A DNA stretch of 64,000 bases, from assembly GCA_034440115.1 (NCBI GenBank), contig JAWXBM010000011.1:67146-131145 (forward strand), written 5' to 3'. Positions within the stretch are counted from its first letter, which is position 1. Every line of letters starts with the position of its first letter. Positions 53,624 to 62,768 of this stretch are shown one piece after another. A program made the position numbers and the translations under genes. Origin of the DNA: JAWXBM01 sp034440115. Lineage in GTDB: Bacteria > Pseudomonadota > Gammaproteobacteria > Xanthomonadales > SZUA-36. The notes beneath the pieces are model-generated. The model was given only the letters and a program-made list of their open reading frames with translations. It was not told the DNA's origin and searched no databases.

Positions 53624-56344
53624 ATGCTCAATACCCTGTTTACAAAATTCCTTGGCAGTCGCAATGATCGACTGGTCAAAAAGATGCAAAAATCGGTGCA
53701 ACAGATCAATGATCTGGAGCCCGCTATGCAGGCCTTGTCCGACGCAGAACTCAAGGCCTTGACAACGCAGTTGCGTCAGCGGCATAGCGATGGCGAAGGC
53801 CTGGAGAAATTGTTACCTGAAGCTTTTGCTGCAGTGCGCGAAGCATCGCAGCGCAGTCTCGGTTTGAGGCATTTCGATGTCCAACTGATCGGCGGCATGG
53901 TGCTGCACCGCGGCATGATTTCAGAAATGAAGACCGGTGAGGGTAAAACCCTGATGGCCACCCTGGCGGTTTATCTCAATTCGCTTACCGGCCGGGGCGT
54001 TCACGTTGTTACCGTGAACGATTATCTGGCACGGCGCGATGCTGACTGGATGCGGCCGGTATACGAAGCTCTGGGTATGACTGTAGGTGTGGTGGTGCCC
54101 GGAATGGCTCCACCCGATAAACGCGAGGCGTATGCCCTTGATGTGGTCTATGCGACCAACAATGAGCTGGGTTTTGATTACCTGCGTGACAATATGGCCT
54201 TCTCCGCTGAGCAGAAGGTTCAGCGTGATCGTTACTTTGCCATCGTCGATGAAGTGGATTCCATTCTGATTGATGAAGCCCGTACGCCGCTGATCATTTC
54301 CGGGCCGGCCGAAGAATCGCCGCAGCTTTACGTGCGCATCAATCAATTGATAGCCAATCTTTCCAAGGCTGAGCCAGCAGTTGACGACAACAGCGAGCCC
54401 GGCCCCGGTGACTTCACCATCGATGAGAAGCAGAAACAGGTCTACCTCACCGAAGATGGCATGGGCCATGTTGAGAAGTTGATGGTGAAATCGGGTTTGC
54501 TGCAGGAAGAAGACAGCCTGTACAACGCGCAAAACCTGAACCTGGTGCATCATTTGAATGCGGCCTTGCGGGCACATCATCTGTTCAACAAGGATGTGGA
54601 TTACATAATCAAGGACGGTGAAGTCGTTATTGTTGATGAATTCACCGGTCGTACCCTGGCCGGGCGGCGCTGGTCGGAAGGCTTGCACCAGGCCATAGAA
54701 GCGAAAGAAGGGGTGCCGATACAACGCGACAACCAGACACTCGCGTCTATTACTTTCCAGAACTATTTCCGCTTGTATGAAAAGCTTGCTGGTATGACCG
54801 GTACCGCGGATACCGAAGCCTATGAGTTCCAGTCTATCTATGGCCTGGAAGTGGTGGTGATTCCCACCCATATGCCGATGATTCGGGAAGACAAGGACGA
54901 CCTGGTTTTCCTCAAAGTGGAGGCCAAGTGGGGCGCTATCATTGACGATATCCGTGATTGCGTGGAACGCGGTCAACCGGTATTGGTAGGCACCACATCA
55001 ATCGAGACCTCCGAACTGATCTCGAAGAAATTACACAAGCAAAACGTCAAACATGAAGTGCTGAATGCCAAGCAACATGAACGCGAAGCTCATATCGTGG
55101 CTCAGGCGGGGCGACCGAACGCGGTGACCATCGCCACCAATATGGCTGGCCGGGGAACGGACATCGTGTTGGGTGGCAGTTTGCAGGTTGAATTGGCTGA
55201 GCTGGGCGAATCGCCTTATCCATCAAAAGCAGAGAACATCAAGGCGGAGTGGCGCAAGCGTCATGAGGAAGTCTTGCAGTCGGGTGGTTTGCATATCATT
55301 GGCACCGAACGACATGAGTCGCGGCGTATCGATAATCAGTTGCGTGGTCGTTCCGGCCGCCAGGGTGACCCAGGCTCATCGCGTTTCTACCTGTCCCTGG
55401 AAGACAGCCTGATGCGCATTTTTGCTTCGGATCGCATGTCCAGCATGATGCAGCGTTTCGGCATGAAGGAAGATGAAGCCATCGAAGCTGGCATGCTGAA
55501 TCGAGCGATTGAAAATGCCCAGCGCAAGGTTGAAGCGCATAACTTCGATGTGCGTAAACATCTGCTGGATTACGATGATGTGGCCAACGATCAGCGTCGG
55601 GTGATCTATGGCCAGCGCAATGAACTGATGGAAGCCAGCGAAATTGGCGACGAAGTAGCCGAAATGATGACTGAGGTATTCGCTGAAATTATCGATCAAT
55701 ATGTGCCACCTGGCAGTATTGACGAGCAATGGGATTTGCCCGGGCTGGAAAAAGTTGTAGAAGGCGAGTTCGGCATCGACCTGCCGGTCGGGCAGTGGCT
55801 GGAAGAAGACGCAGAGATGCACGAAGCGGTTTTGCGTGAGCGCATTCTGGATCAGGTCGCAGCGCATTTCCGCGCCAAGGAAAAGCAGACTGGCCCTGAA
55901 GTGATGCGTCATTTCGAAAAAGCACTGATGCTGAATGTTTTGGACCAGCAATGGAAAGATCATTTGGCACGCATGGACTATTTGCGCCAGGGCATTGGAC
56001 TGCGCGGTTACGCCCAGAAGCAGCCTATGCAGGAATACAAGCGCGAATCGTTCGAGATGTTCACAGAATTACTGAACAACATGAAACACGAGGTGGTGCG
56101 CATCCTGGCCCGTGTGCAGGTCAAGGCTGAGGAAGACGTGGCTGCTGTAGAGCGGCAGAAGCGCAGTGAACAGAACCTTCAGTTCCGGCACGATGAAGCC
56201 AATGCGGCTGCGGCACCGCCCGCCCGGCCAGGAGTTGAGGTGCCGGATACCTATGTGCGGGAAGGCCGCAAAGTAGGTCGTAACGAACTTTGCCCCTGTG
56301 GTTCAGGGCAAAAGTACAAGCAGTGCCACGGTAAGCTGAACTAA
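53624..56344 (+). CDS. secA: Preprotein translocase ATPase SecA
   Basis: 906 residues. Motor of Sec export, needed by the substrates of the type II system here. Motifs: MKTGEGKTLMATLAVYLNS (Walker A near residue 104), VDEVDSILIDEARTPLIISG, GTTSIETSELIS, ATNMAGRGTDIVLGG and GRSGRQGDPGSSRFYLSLED. The C-terminus has the zinc/SecB-binding motif CPCGSGQKYKQCHG. Complete and typical. Confidence 0.99.
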   Translation: MLNTLFTKFLGSRNDRLVKKMQKSVQQINDLEPAMQALSDAELKALTTQLRQRHSDGEGLEKLLPEAFAAVREASQRSLGLRHFDVQLIGGMVLHRGMISEMKTGEGKTLMATLAVYLNSLTGRGVHVVTVNDYLARRDADWMRPVYEALGMTVGVVVPGMAPPDKREAYALDVVYATNNELGFDYLRDNMAFSAEQKVQRDRYFAIVDEVDSILIDEARTPLIISGPAEESPQLYVRINQLIANLSKAEPAVDDNSEPGPGDFTIDEKQKQVYLTEDGMGHVEKLMVKSGLLQEEDSLYNAQNLNLVHHLNAALRAHHLFNKDVDYIIKDGEVVIVDEFTGRTLAGRRWSEGLHQAIEAKEGVPIQRDNQTLASITFQNYFRLYEKLAGMTGTADTEAYEFQSIYGLEVVVIPTHMPMIREDKDDLVFLKVEAKWGAIIDDIRDCVERGQPVLVGTTSIETSELISKKLHKQNVKHEVLNAKQHEREAHIVAQAGRPNAVTIATNMAGRGTDIVLGGSLQVELAELGESPYPSKAENIKAEWRKRHEEVLQSGGLHIIGTERHESRRIDNQLRGRSGRQGDPGSSRFYLSLEDSLMRIFASDRMSSMMQRFGMKEDEAIEAGMLNRAIENAQRKVEAHNFDVRKHLLDYDDVANDQRRVIYGQRNELMEASEIGDEVAEMMTEVFAEIIDQYVPPGSIDEQWDLPGLEKVVEGEFGIDLPVGQWLEEDAEMHEAVLRERILDQVAAHFRAKEKQTGPEVMRHFEKALMLNVLDQQWKDHLARMDYLRQGIGLRGYAQKQPMQEYKRESFEMFTELLNNMKHEVVRILARVQVKAEEDVAAVERQKRSEQNLQFRHDEANAAAAPPARPGVEVPDTYVREGRKVGRNELCPCGSGQKYKQCHGKLN

Positions 56345-56348
56345 CTTC

Positions 56349-56520
56349 CGTCATCCCGGAAAGCGCGCAGCGCGTGATCCGGGATCCATCACCGATAAAA
56401 CCCTGGATTCCGGATCAAGTCCGGAATGACGGAGGGAAAGTCCGGAATGACGGAGGGAAAGTCCGGAATGACGGAGGGAAAGTCCGGAATGACGGAGGGA
56501 ATGGTCAAGCCCGGCATGAC
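56349..56520. repeat. REP-like cluster with 21-bp tandem repeat
   Basis: A REP-like palindrome (GTCATCCCGG at 56350; matching GTCCGGAATGAC at 56419-56430) whose right arm has been copied in tandem: GTCCGGAATGACGGAGGGAA repeats at 56419, 56440, 56461 and 56482, exactly 21 bp apart. A last variant half (CAAGCCCGGCATGACG) ends the cluster. It could also terminate secA transcripts. Confidence 0.92.
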
Positions 56521-56681
56521 GCCTCGCGACCCAATCAGGCACGCCTATTGCTGAGTTGAATAGGGGTTCAGAAACTGTCGCCCTCATAACAGCTTTTTGT
56601 CCACTTCGCTTAATTCAGCCTCTACACAAACGGCATCCCAACCGTGCTGCCGATAAGCCATCGTCTTTCCCAGTGAGGGGC

Positions 56682-56719
56682 TTGAAGTGATCACATTTAT
56701 ATGTACAATATCACGTACA
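56682..56719 (+). promoter_or_regulatory. Promoter and YefM-type operator of the yefM-yoeB module
   Basis: TTGAAG at 56682-56687 and TACAAT at 56704-56709 (16-bp spacer) form a likely promoter. Overlapping the -10 are two hexamers, TGTACA at 56702-56707 and CGTACA at 56714-56719, 12 bp apart. E. coli YefM recognises TGTACA motifs, so this should be the autoregulatory operator. Confidence 0.7.
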
Positions 56720-56735
56720 AATAAGGAGCGACGTT

Positions 56736-56987
56736 ATGGACGCAATTACCTATTCTGCTGCGCGAGCTAAACTTGCCGATACCATGGACAGAGTATGCGA
56801 TGACCATGAAGCCATTATCATTACCCGAAGCGGACAGCGGGCGGTCGTTATGATGTCGCTCGATGATTTCAAGGCTTTGGAAGAAACCTCTTATTTACTG
56901 CGAAGCCCAAAAAATGCTCGCCGATTGCTTGAATCAATTGCGAGTCTGGAAGCTGGCAAGGGTAAAGAGCGAAAATTGGCTGAATGA
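56736..56987 (+). CDS. yefM: Antitoxin YefM (Phd/YefM family)
   Basis: 83 residues with AAGGAGCG before the ATG. N-terminal DNA-binding fold YSAARAKLADTMDRVCDDHE, then IITRSGQRAVVMMSLDDFKALEET, as in YefM; the C-terminal tail (LESIASLEAGKGKERKLAE) wraps the toxin. Antitoxin and autorepressor. The stop overlaps yoeB by 4 nt (ATGA). Confidence 0.95.
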   Translation: MDAITYSAARAKLADTMDRVCDDHEAIIITRSGQRAVVMMSLDDFKALEETSYLLRSPKNARRLLESIASLEAGKGKERKLAE

Positions 56988-57238
56988 AACTCATATTTTC
57001 CGAGCAGGCTTGGGACGATTATTTGTACTGGCAAAAAGCAGATAAAAAACTGTTAGAACGAATTAACACGCTGATTAAGGCTATTTCAAGATCACCATTC
57101 GCAGGTCTCGGTAAGCCAGAACCACTAAAGAACGCACTGTCAGGTTATTGGTCGCGGCGAATTAATGATGAACACCGAATTGTGTACAAAGTGTCAGATG
57201 ACTCTCTGCTGATTGCCCAGCTACGCTTTCACTACTAG
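56984..57238 (+). CDS. yoeB: Ribosome-dependent mRNA interferase YoeB
   Basis: 84 residues, the same length as E. coli YoeB. RelE fold: FSEQAWDDYLYWQKADKKLLERIN, GLGKPEPLKNALSGYWSRRI and NDEHRIVYKV. The C-terminus RFHY retains the catalytic His83-Tyr84 pair; Glu and Arg of the active site (GKPEPLK, SRRI) are present. It should be an active toxin. REP-like repeats follow. Confidence 0.95.
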   Translation: MKLIFSEQAWDDYLYWQKADKKLLERINTLIKAISRSPFAGLGKPEPLKNALSGYWSRRINDEHRIVYKVSDDSLLIAQLRFHY

Positions 57239-57263
57239 CGACATAGCGCGCGAGCCTTATTTC

Positions 57264-57366
57264 GGGCTTGGCCCGGGATCCACCAACACCCCCTCCGTCA
57301 TCCCGGGCTTGACCCGGGATCCACCAACACCCCCCCGTCATCCCGGTGAGAATGATCAAGCCCGGA
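57264..57366. repeat. REP-like repeats with 41-bp step
   Basis: GGGCTTGGCCCGGGATCCACC at 57264 recurs as GGGCTTGACCCGGGATCCACC at 57305, 41 bp on; a third, diverged copy with TCATCCCGG and CAAGCCCGG follows to 57366, running into the 3' end of coaE. The step equals that of the array after rnpB. Confidence 0.85.
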
Positions 57367-57988
57367 GTAACGCCTCGCGAGCCATTTCAGAATACAAACC
57401 GTGCAAACGTTGAACAACCGCATCCACCTCCGCCAGCGAACCATTGTTTTCGATCACGTCATCTGCCAATGCCAGGCGCGCCTGCCTTGAAGTCTGGGCG
57501 GCCAACGCCGCTTCGGCTTGTTTACGACTGACGCCATCACGTTGCATGACCCGCTCAATCTGCGTTTCCTCAGTGGTATCAACTACCAGAACGCGATCGA
57601 CCCAATCGTATGCGCTGGTTTCGGTAAACAGGGGAATGACAACCAGGCAATAGGGAGCACTCACAGCAGCAATGCTAGCCAAAACCTGTGTGCGGATTGC
57701 CGGGTGCGTAATGGCTTCCAGTTTCTTCCTGGCAACCGGGTCGGAAAATACGATTTGACGCAACGCTTTGCGATCAAGACTGCCGTCGGCCAACAGCACC
57801 TCATCACCAAAAGCTTTTCGAATTTCCTGCAAGGCCGGCTGGCCGATCGCGACCACCTGATGAGCGATCACATCCGTATCGATAATCGGAACACCCAGTG
57901 CGGCAAACCGATCAGAAACTGCCGTTTTTCCCGAGGCTATTCCGCCGGTCAGCGCAACAATTAAAGTTGAGTGTTTTCTTATATTCAA
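57356..57988 (-). CDS. coaE: Dephospho-CoA kinase CoaE
   Basis: 210 residues if begun at the TTG at 57988 (MNIRKHSTLIVALTGG), the normal family length; the frame extends to a TTG at 58066 (236 residues). Neither start has a convincing ribosome site. P-loop LTGGIASGKTAVS, DTDVIAHQVV, ITHPAIRTQVL and VVIPLFTETSAY are standard. It makes the last step of coenzyme A synthesis. coaE normally follows pilD directly; here a toxin-antitoxin pair lies between them and the upstream end of the frame stops 9 nt short of the toxin gene. The C-terminal codons overlap a REP-like repeat. Confidence 0.92.
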   Translation of the reverse strand: MNIRKHSTLIVALTGGIASGKTAVSDRFAALGVPIIDTDVIAHQVVAIGQPALQEIRKAFGDEVLLADGSLDRKALRQIVFSDPVARKKLEAITHPAIRTQVLASIAAVSAPYCLVVIPLFTETSAYDWVDRVLVVDTTEETQIERVMQRDGVSRKQAEAALAAQTSRQARLALADDVIENNGSLAEVDAVVQRLHGLYSEMAREALLRA

Positions 57989-58074
57989 TGGGTTGAGGGC
58001 AGCATCATCTCGAGAATTAAAACCTTCGTCCAATGGACATGTAAAAAGCTCAGAGTCGAATTTCAACGAAAGAA

Positions 58075-58383
58075 TTAATGTGTTTTAAGTTCTCGCGACA
58101 TCCAATAGTCTGGCTTCCTATGCAGGTGCGCCATGCATACTACCAAAATTTCTGCGGGCTCTTCCCGGTATTGGTATATCACGCCATATGGAAATTTATA
58201 AACTAAACATCTTCGCGAATACTCGCCAATCTGTTGATATGCCAATGGCTGCCTGACTATACGAGAAAGCGTTCGAGCAATTTCAATTTGAAACCTGATG
58301 CCCAGTCCAGCCTTTTCCGTATCATAATATTCGATTGCGTCGTCAAGCTCCTTTTCGGCTGGTTTAAGGAATGTGATTTTCAA
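58075..58383 (-). CDS. RelE/ParE-superfamily toxin
   Basis: 102 residues. Opening FLKPAEKELDDAIEYYDTEKAGLGIRFQIEI, then RRCLVYKFPYGVIYQYRE and VCMAHLHRKPDYWMSR: the ParE-like branch of the superfamily, with no clear RelE ribonuclease residues. It overlaps its antitoxin by 4 nt. Whether it poisons gyrase or ribosomes cannot be told from sequence. It sits between pilD and coaE. Confidence 0.88.
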   Translation of the reverse strand: MKITFLKPAEKELDDAIEYYDTEKAGLGIRFQIEIARTLSRIVRQPLAYQQIGEYSRRCLVYKFPYGVIYQYREEPAEILVVCMAHLHRKPDYWMSRELKTH

Positions 58384-58601
58384 CGATTGCGATACTTACT
58401 GAAAACTTCTTCTGCTGATTTGCTCTCGAGTTCACCTTTTTCAAATGCTTCGACTCTGGCATTGGCCTCTTGTGCCCAAATCGCATCAATTGCTGAATCT
58501 GGCTCATCCAGGCTCGTGAGAAGTTTTTCTACCAGATCGGATCTTTCCGAAGCACTCAATTCAAGCGCTTGATTCATAATCATATTTACAGATGATTTCA
58601 T
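58380..58601 (-). CDS. Addiction module antitoxin (Unstab_antitox type)
   Basis: 73 residues. The helical core ALELSASERSDLVEKLLTSL and DEPDSAIDAIWAQEANARVEAFEKGEL matches the small addiction-module component family that partners ParE-like toxins. Its stop overlaps the toxin start (ATGA). The 186 bp between it and pilD are AT-rich, with no further gene seen, and must hold its promoter. Confidence 0.88.
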   Translation of the reverse strand: MKSSVNMIMNQALELSASERSDLVEKLLTSLDEPDSAIDAIWAQEANARVEAFEKGELESKSAEEVFSKYRNR

Positions 58602-58787
58602 AATTCTCTGATTATCCTCTACAACTTAATTTCAGAACTCAATTGAAGACCGGCAATTTTTCTCAATCGCATTTCTATGGTGCAGGTTGACCAAGAACCT
58701 CAAAGTAACTCTGCTCTTGTGGGAAAGAATTTAGCATATAGCCGATGTAGGTACTATTGGATAAACAACCCACACATTGTAGGAAAA

Positions 58788-59654
58788 TTAACCAAACTGG
58801 CTGGACTGCGTGTAGTAGTCCAGCAGTTTTTCGCCCCAGATCAATGTGATCCAGCCGGCAGCGGCAATGAAGGGGCCGAAGGGCATGGGTTTGTCGCGTT
58901 GCAATTTGCCGGTACCCATCAACACTATACCAACCGCAGCACCGACAACGGATGACATCAATACGATCAAAGGCAGGAATTGCCAGCCCATCCAGGCTCC
59001 CAGCGCGGCCAGAAGCTTGAAATCGCCGTAACCCATACCTTCCTTGCCCGTCATCAACTTGAACAGGTGGTAGATGCTCCACAGGATCAGGTAGCCGATG
59101 ATGGCACCCAGCACGCTGGATTCCAGGCTGGTAAAGACACCGAAGTAGTTGGCCAGCAACCCAGCCCACAGCAAGGGTAGGGTGATGTTGTCGGGCAATA
59201 ACTGGGTATCTGCATCAATGCCCGTCAAGGCCACTAATACAGCAGTTAAAAGCAAACCCAATAAGCCCTGAGCGGTAGGCCCGAAATGCCATATTGTGGC
59301 CAGAAACAGGCAAGCGGTGGCCAATTCAACCAGTGGATAACGCCAGGAAATAGGTGCCTTGCAGGCAGAGCATTTTCCAGCCAGCAGAATAAAACTCAGT
59401 ATCGGGATATTCTCATGGGCGCGAATCGTGTGGCCGCAATGCGGGCAACGTGAGCGATCAAAGGCCAGACCAGGGGGCGCGACCGGAGCTTCACCCGGAA
59501 CATCCAGCAGGTCGTGACACTGACAGCGCCAGTCGTGTTCCAGCAGCGGCGGCAAGCGCAGTATGACCACGTTCAGAAAGCTGCCAATCAAGGCACCTAA
59601 GAGGAACACCCCCGCATAGAGCAGGGGTGGTGTTTCAAGCAAAGTTTCCAGCAT
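58788..59654 (-). CDS. pilD: Prepilin peptidase/N-methyltransferase PilD
   Basis: 288 residues, about eight membrane helices. Cytoplasmic zinc domain with CPHCGH and CSACKA; first catalytic Asp in TGIDADTQLLPD and second in GMGYGDFKLLAALG (GxGD). It cleaves and N-methylates type IV prepilins and, since the secretion operon has no gspO, probably the Gsp pseudopilins too. It follows pilC after 59 nt. Confidence 0.97.
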   Translation of the reverse strand: MLETLLETPPLLYAGVFLLGALIGSFLNVVILRLPPLLEHDWRCQCHDLLDVPGEAPVAPPGLAFDRSRCPHCGHTIRAHENIPILSFILLAGKCSACKAPISWRYPLVELATACLFLATIWHFGPTAQGLLGLLLTAVLVALTGIDADTQLLPDNITLPLLWAGLLANYFGVFTSLESSVLGAIIGYLILWSIYHLFKLMTGKEGMGYGDFKLLAALGAWMGWQFLPLIVLMSSVVGAAVGIVLMGTGKLQRDKPMPFGPFIAAAGWITLIWGEKLLDYYTQSSQFG

Positions 59655-59713
59655 CAGGTCCGTTCTTGTTGTTCTTTGTCTGCGTAATTAATCGGGCTTT
59701 TTTATAGCGCCGA

Positions 59714-60934
59714 TCAGATAACCGCAGCCATCTTGAAGATGGGCAGGTACATGGCAATTACCATGGCGCCAACCAGCACACCAACGAACACGATGATGGC
59801 GGGTTCCAGCAGACTACTCAAGGCGTCCACAGAATTGTTCACTTCTTCTTCATAGGCTTCGGCTACTTTAACCAGCATGGCATCCAACGAGCCGGCTTCT
59901 TCACCGATGGCTGCCATCTGGATCACCATATTGGGGAATACTTCGGTTTGTTGCATGGCTAATTGCAACTGATGTCCCACTGATACGTCACTGCGGATTT
60001 GTAAAGCAGCCTCATCGTAAACCGCATTACCCGTAGCACCAGCAACGATTTTCAAGGCGTCCACTAACGGCACGCCCGCGGCAAAAGTAATGGCCAGAGT
60101 GCGGCAGAAGCGCGCTATAGCCGCTTGCTCAAGAATCTGGCCAACAATCGGGATTTTCAGGGATATGCGGTCAATAAAACGGGAAAACTTTTTCGAACGA
60201 TTCTTGGCCATGATCAGGCCAACAATGCCGGCAACGAGGAGCGCGAGCACAAAAACACCCTTACTTTGCATAAACTTGGATGCATTCACGACCATCTTGG
60301 TAAAGGCTGGCAGATCGGCGCCAAAGGATATAAAGATCGCTTCAAATTGCGGAATTACAAAGATCAAGAGAATGCTGGTAACAATGATCGCCACCGCTAT
60401 TACTGCGGCCGGGTAATACAAAGCCTTCTTGATTTTGCCCTTGATGCTTTCAATACGTTCCTTATGCGAGGCGATGTTATCGAGAATAGTATCGAGCACA
60501 CCGGCGCTTTCGCCGGCCGCCACCAGGTTGACATAAAGCTCATCAAACTGCACCGGGTATTGGGCGAGCGCTTCGTGCAAAGCGCCACCGGATTCCACTT
60601 CGGCGCGAATCTTGTCGGCCACGGTGCGCATACGCGGGTTTTTCAAACCACCAGAAATAATCTGGAAAGCGGTTACCAGCGGTACGCCCGATTTGAGCAT
60701 GGTAGCCAACTGTCGGCTGAAATAAGTAATGTCCTTGGAAGTGATGCGCGAACCCGCACCGCCAAACAGGGGTTTACTCTTCTTTTTGACCGAAATAGGG
60801 TTAATGCCCTGGCGGCGCAATTCTGCCCGCACCAAATTCGGGCTGGAAGCAATTTGTTGCCCCTTGAGTTTGACACCGCGCTTATCGCGCCCTTGCCAAA
60901 GGAATACCTGCGGTTCTGCTTGTGCTGTCGCCAT
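59714..60934 (-). CDS. pilC: Type IV pilus inner-membrane platform protein PilC
   Basis: 406 residues. FLWQGRDKRGVKLKGQQIA at the N-terminus is typical of PilC, and KDITYFSRQLATMLKSGVPLV and ARFCRTLAITFAAGVPLVDAL open the two T2SSF domains. Three membrane helices (about 170-195, 217-240, 375-400). It is the pilus counterpart of GspF. It is 3 nt after pilB. Confidence 0.97.
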   Translation of the reverse strand: MATAQAEPQVFLWQGRDKRGVKLKGQQIASSPNLVRAELRRQGINPISVKKKSKPLFGGAGSRITSKDITYFSRQLATMLKSGVPLVTAFQIISGGLKNPRMRTVADKIRAEVESGGALHEALAQYPVQFDELYVNLVAAGESAGVLDTILDNIASHKERIESIKGKIKKALYYPAAVIAVAIIVTSILLIFVIPQFEAIFISFGADLPAFTKMVVNASKFMQSKGVFVLALLVAGIVGLIMAKNRSKKFSRFIDRISLKIPIVGQILEQAAIARFCRTLAITFAAGVPLVDALKIVAGATGNAVYDEAALQIRSDVSVGHQLQLAMQQTEVFPNMVIQMAAIGEEAGSLDAMLVKVAEAYEEEVNNSVDALSSLLEPAIIVFVGVLVGAMVIAMYLPIFKMAAVI

Positions 60935-60937
60935 AAC

Positions 60938-62647
60938 CTAGTCCTTGGTTACCCGGTTCATTTCAATGATGTCTGTGGCTCCTGCCGCGACTTTTCTTAA
61001 TGCTGAGGTGCGCAAATCGTTAATTCCTTCTTTGCGTGCCTGCTGGGCAATGCGCATGGCATTGCCTTCCTCCAAAATGATACGCGAAATTTCATCGGTA
61101 ATGGGCATAACTTCGAAAACACCTGAGCGGCCGCGATAGCCCTCATTGCATTCCGAACAACCAACGGGCCTGAACAATTTCAGTTCATCCAGCACGGCTT
61201 TGTCGAAACCCGCCTGCAGCAACGCTTCGCGTGGCAAGTCATCGCGTTGTTTGCACACATGCAAAGTGCGCACCAGGCGCTGGGCAATCACCAGGTTAAC
61301 CGCTGAAGTGATGTTATATGTAGGCACGCCCATGTTCATCAAACGGGTGATGGATTGAGGAGCGTCATTGGTATGCAGTGTCGACAAAACCAAGTGACCG
61401 GTTTGCGCCGCTTTGATGGCGATTTCCGCCGTCTCGAGGTCACGAATCTCACCGACCATGATCACATCCGGATCCTGCCGCAGGAAGGCGCGCAAGGCAC
61501 GGGCAAAAGTCATTCCCTGTTTTACATTCTGCTGCACCTGGTTAATACCCGGTACGCGGATTTCCACCGGGTCTTCAACGGTGGAGATATTGCGCCCTTC
61601 ATCGTTCAGCATCTGCAGCGCGGTATACAAGGTTACCGTTTTACCACTACCCGTTGGGCCGGTTACCAGAATCATGCCATAGGGTTTTTTAATAGCAGAT
61701 TCGTAAAGCAGCCGCTGCTCGCTTTCAAAACCCAGTTGCTCGATGCCCAGCTTGGTGGCCGAAGAATCCAGAATACGCAGTACGACCTTTTCACCAAACA
61801 AAGTGGGGCAAGTGCTGGCACGAAAGTCGATGCTCTTGTTACGGCTGATATTCAGCATGATGCGACCGTCCTGCGGCACCCGCTTCTCAGCGATATCGAG
61901 TCCGGCCATTACCTTCAAACGGGACGACAATCGTCGTGACATTTGTACCGGCGGCGCGGCAACCGCTTTCAATACACCATCCAGCCTGTAGCGAATACGG
62001 TAGCGGCTTTCATAGGGCTCGAAGTGGATATCGGATGCGCCTTTGCGGATAGCATCCAACAGCACCTTATTGATAAAGCGTACAACGGGAGTCTCATCTA
62101 CCGAAGGGTCGCTGTCATCGGCGGCTTCTTTTTCGGCTCCGAAGGCCACATTCTCCAGGCCTTCCTCTTCTTCCAGATCGTCAAAAACAGTGTTGGCAGA
62201 TTCCATGGCCCGCTCTATAGCCTTGGCTATATGGTCGGCCGAGACCAGAATGGGCTCTACATGAAAACCGGAGCTGAAGGCGATTTCGTCGAGTACCTGA
62301 TGATCGGTTGGATCGCGCAGGGCAATAAATAATTGGTTGCCACGAAGGTGTAAGGGCAGAGCCTGGTGCTTTTCGATCAGTGCTTCGGAAACCAGGCTGA
62401 GAGGTGCCTGGCTGAGATCAAAGGCGCGGACATCAACCAGTGGAATGCCATATTCTTCGGATGCAGCTGCAGCCAGTCGAACAGGAGCAGCATCAGTGTT
62501 GGAAATCAGATAGGACAGCAGGGACCGATTTTTCTTGATGGCTTGCGCGCACGCAGCTTCGACCGAGGCTTCGTCGAGAATGTTTTCGTCAACGATTCGC
62601 CTGGCCAGGCCATTCAATTTGCTGCCGGCCTTGAGTTCAGTATTCAT
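60938..62647 (-). CDS. pilB: Type IV pilus extension ATPase PilB
   Basis: 569 residues. Walker A GPTGSGKTVTLY, Asp box STVEDPVEIRVPGINQVQ, Walker B RQDPDVIMVGEIRD and His box STLHTNDAPQS. The zinc region keeps GCSECNEGYRGRSG, but its first pair reads LHVCKQ, with one Cys and a His one step short of the usual CxxC. The N-terminal MshEN-like domain (VRAFDLSQAPLSLVSEALI) may bind c-di-GMP. Gene order pilB-pilC-pilD is standard. Confidence 0.97.
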   Translation of the reverse strand: MNTELKAGSKLNGLARRIVDENILDEASVEAACAQAIKKNRSLLSYLISNTDAAPVRLAAAASEEYGIPLVDVRAFDLSQAPLSLVSEALIEKHQALPLHLRGNQLFIALRDPTDHQVLDEIAFSSGFHVEPILVSADHIAKAIERAMESANTVFDDLEEEEGLENVAFGAEKEAADDSDPSVDETPVVRFINKVLLDAIRKGASDIHFEPYESRYRIRYRLDGVLKAVAAPPVQMSRRLSSRLKVMAGLDIAEKRVPQDGRIMLNISRNKSIDFRASTCPTLFGEKVVLRILDSSATKLGIEQLGFESEQRLLYESAIKKPYGMILVTGPTGSGKTVTLYTALQMLNDEGRNISTVEDPVEIRVPGINQVQQNVKQGMTFARALRAFLRQDPDVIMVGEIRDLETAEIAIKAAQTGHLVLSTLHTNDAPQSITRLMNMGVPTYNITSAVNLVIAQRLVRTLHVCKQRDDLPREALLQAGFDKAVLDELKLFRPVGCSECNEGYRGRSGVFEVMPITDEISRIILEEGNAMRIAQQARKEGINDLRTSALRKVAAGATDIIEMNRVTKD

Positions 62648-62768
62648 TCAACGGGTCACTCCATTTCCCCCACTGGCATTATACCTATTTATCACCTCAT
62701 GTCTGCAAGTGGTTGTTGCGTATCGTAATTAGAAGTCAACGATATCTATCAAAGTGTGCTTCAAGAGC

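Noticed and set aside
53921..54976. Long minus-strand frame (351 codons) opposite secA
   Set aside because: It is antisense to an intact, highly conserved SecA and has no recognisable domain; its His/Ile-rich composition mirrors SecA codons.
56374..56559. Small frame coding VRNDGGK repeats
   Set aside because: It is the 21-bp REP array read in frame; 21 is a multiple of three so the frame stays open by chance.
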